Source: Phycisphaerae bacterium | GTDB taxonomy: Bacteria; Planctomycetota; Phycisphaerae; UBA1845; UTPLA1 | Length of the DNA stretch: 7,736 nucleotides | Assembly (NCBI GenBank): GCA_016935885.1 | Contig: JAFGQA010000230.1 | Location: forward strand, 1 to 7,736 | Direction of reading: 5' to 3' | Part shown: positions 6,755 to 7,736 of the stretch, in pieces | Numbering within the stretch: position 1 is the stretch's first letter | How the letters are laid out: each line of letters begins with the position of its first letter | The notes under the pieces: generated by a model | Told to the model about the DNA's origin: nothing | What the model saw: the letters and a program-made list of their open reading frames with translations, nothing else | The model's database searches: none | Program-made: the position numbers and the translations under genes

Positions 6755-6919
6755 ATGGTAAGAGGAAGGCCCTGCCTCTGCCCCGGATGCCGATCAACGA
6801 GAACCGTCAGCAAGGGGGTACGCCGCACTAAGACACTTGGCGACCGCAAGCTCCGGCGCTGCAAGGACTGTGGCCGGAAGTTCACGCCGAAGAACCAGAA
6901 GCCAGCCAAGTCTGCCTGA
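6755..6919 (+). CDS. Small (54-residue) basic C4 zinc-ribbon protein
   Basis: This very basic 54-residue protein contains a single zinc ribbon: C9-P-G-C12 and C36-K-D-C39, with an extra C7. The spacing, the RRTKTLGDRKLRR linker and the CGRKFTPK ending resemble the zinc ribbon at the N-terminus of NrdR repressors and of InsA-type (IS1-like) DNA-binding proteins. No NrdR ATP-cone domain follows, so it is the ribbon alone. A nucleic-acid-binding role is likely. GAGGTGAG at 6742-6749, six bases before the ATG, is a strong Shine-Dalgarno and supports this start and a real gene. The next zinc-ribbon gene begins 14 bases after the stop codon, so the two are probably co-transcribed. It could be a small regulator or an accessory factor of the adjacent Cdc6-like system, or the remnant of a transposase operon. 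Confidence 0.7.
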   Translation: MVRGRPCLCPGCRSTRTVSKGVRRTKTLGDRKLRRCKDCGRKFTPKNQKPAKSA

Positions 6920-6933
6920 GAGGTGAGGCTGGC

Positions 6934-7443
6934 GTGAACATCATCCAGATGGCGTTCAGCATGACGGCTGCCGTTGAACGGCTCGTGAACCGCATTCGGC
7001 GATTTTACTATGCCGTGGCCCTGGCGAGGCATGATTGCCCAAGCTGCCACGGCAAGCTCGAGATGATGGTTGAAGGACGTGGTTGCTGCGTGGATTGCGA
7101 GAAGACACTCGATCCCACTATTGCGTTCCAGCGGTGCTCGGCCTGCGGCGGCAAACCCATGCTTCGGGTGCGGCGCTACGTATGCGACCGATGCGGCCAG
7201 GGCATCCGCTCGCAGTTTCTGTTTGACGGCCTCGTATTTGATGCCGCGTACTTCCGGCAGAAGATGGTCGAATCCCGGCAACGGAAACAGGAGCAGCGAG
7301 AGCGCGTGCGGCAGATGCTGGCGGAGAGTCGATCGGAGCATTTGGTGCTGCTGCCGGCTGAGTGGCACGGTTCCGGCGACCTCATGGAAGCGCTTGACAG
7401 CATGACCGCGGGGGCGTTCAAGGCATTTGCACGTTTACCGTGA
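6934..7443 (+). CDS. Double zinc-ribbon protein of unknown function
   Basis: I do not recognise the family. The 169-residue protein starts at a GTG with AGGTGAG (6921-6927) six bases upstream. Two C4 zinc ribbons can be seen: C35/C38 with C52/C55, and C68/C71 with C84/C87 (C51 is extra). Residues about 107-135 are a long, highly charged helix (QRKQEQRERVRQM) that could form a coiled coil, followed by a short mixed C-terminus. There is no signal peptide and no enzymatic motif. Paired ribbons usually bind DNA, RNA or protein partners in replication, transcription or transposition. Its position 14 bases behind another zinc-ribbon gene, and downstream of the Cdc6-like ATPase, suggests a shared nucleic-acid task. 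The direction and tight spacing fit one operon with the upstream small gene; a link to the ATPase itself is inference. Confidence 0.75.
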   Translation: MNIIQMAFSMTAAVERLVNRIRRFYYAVALARHDCPSCHGKLEMMVEGRGCCVDCEKTLDPTIAFQRCSACGGKPMLRVRRYVCDRCGQGIRSQFLFDGLVFDAAYFRQKMVESRQRKQEQRERVRQMLAESRSEHLVLLPAEWHGSGDLMEALDSMTAGAFKAFARLP

Positions 7444-7509
7444 GTCGGGTTCGACCTAAATCGCTATCAGAGCCACATAGAAGCCCATATCCGGCCGATC
7501 TCAATCAGC

Positions 7510-7736
7510 ATGGATGAGATACCACTGCTGGATGAAGACAGGCGAATCGACCGCATATGGCGGTTCATCGCAATCATATTCATGGCCCATGCCCGCATCC
7601 TGGATGTCTGGCAGGAGGGCGAATCAATCATGGTGATCAAGCGTGAGGCTGGCCGTGCGGACGTTGCAGGAATTTCTCGCGTACTTCGCGTGGGACCATC
7701 AACGGGTGGACACGATGTTGCGTCAGTTGGTTATGG
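7510..7736 (+). pseudogene. Disrupted N-terminus of an IS701-family-like transposase, cut by the window edge
   Basis: From 7652 to the right edge, one frame encodes AVRTLQEFLAYFAWDHQR, which closely resembles the conserved (P/V)RTLQEFL..WD segment in the N-terminal part of IS701-family DDE transposases. That frame is closed by a TGA at 7634-7636. The sequence expected just before the segment, ending in EAG, is instead found in another frame: an ATG at 7510 opens a frame reading ESIMVIKREAG up to 7653. A small deletion near 7645-7655 would explain the switch. A GTG at 7643 could still start a shortened protein, but members of the family have some 60 or more residues upstream. The catalytic DDE residues would lie beyond the window. 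The assignment rests on memory of the family motif, and the upstream part matches it only weakly. Confidence 0.5.

Noticed and set aside
6688..7368. 226-residue minus-strand frame opposite the zinc-ribbon genes
   Set aside because: Both plus-strand genes have strong Shine-Dalgarno sites and correctly spaced cysteine pairs; the antisense frame has neither.
5185..7447. CCGTGAG motif recurring near the Cdc6 block (5185, 6637, 6738, 7438) as possible initiator boxes
   Set aside because: The same word or its complement also occurs inside the sigma and kinase genes (899, 1144, 2951), so it is not specific to the block.

Overview
The window looks like chromosomal DNA of a GC-rich bacterium, most probably a planctomycete or a close relative in the PVC group. 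The grounds are one ECF sigma gene beside a giant Ser/Thr kinase with WD40 repeats, plus a secreted LamG-type protein. Sigma factors exclude an archaeal host, yet the window also carries a clear archaeal/eukaryotic-type Orc1/Cdc6 AAA+ ATPase. That contrast is its most interesting feature.

Layout. Bases 1-205 (minus strand) hold the N-terminus of a secreted LamG/concanavalin-like protein that runs off the left edge. Bases 206-558 are a divergent intergenic region with a plausible sigma-70-type promoter. A signalling pair follows on the plus strand. The first gene is an ECF sigma factor (559-1173). The second, 59 bases on, is a 1287-residue receptor-like kinase (1233-5096) made of an anti-sigma-type zinc finger, an active-looking kinase domain, one membrane helix, 14 WD40 repeats and a TPR-like tail. 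The likely logic is that the kinase protein binds and controls the sigma factor.

A short palindrome-bearing gap (5097-5239) leads to the orc1/cdc6-like gene (5240-6367). After it comes a 387-base non-coding stretch (6368-6754). It contains an AT-rich patch, a homopurine mirror repeat, two G6 runs, inverted repeats and a promoter-like TATACT. This resembles an origin or initiator-binding region next to its initiator gene, but that remains inference. Two small zinc-ribbon genes follow (6755-6919 and 6934-7443), each with a strong Shine-Dalgarno site and only 14 bases apart, so they probably form one operon.

The right end (7510-7736) carries what looks like the disrupted N-terminus of an IS701-family transposase. 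The Cdc6 / non-coding / zinc-ribbon block therefore lies next to mobile-element debris, which suits an acquired or formerly mobile replication module.
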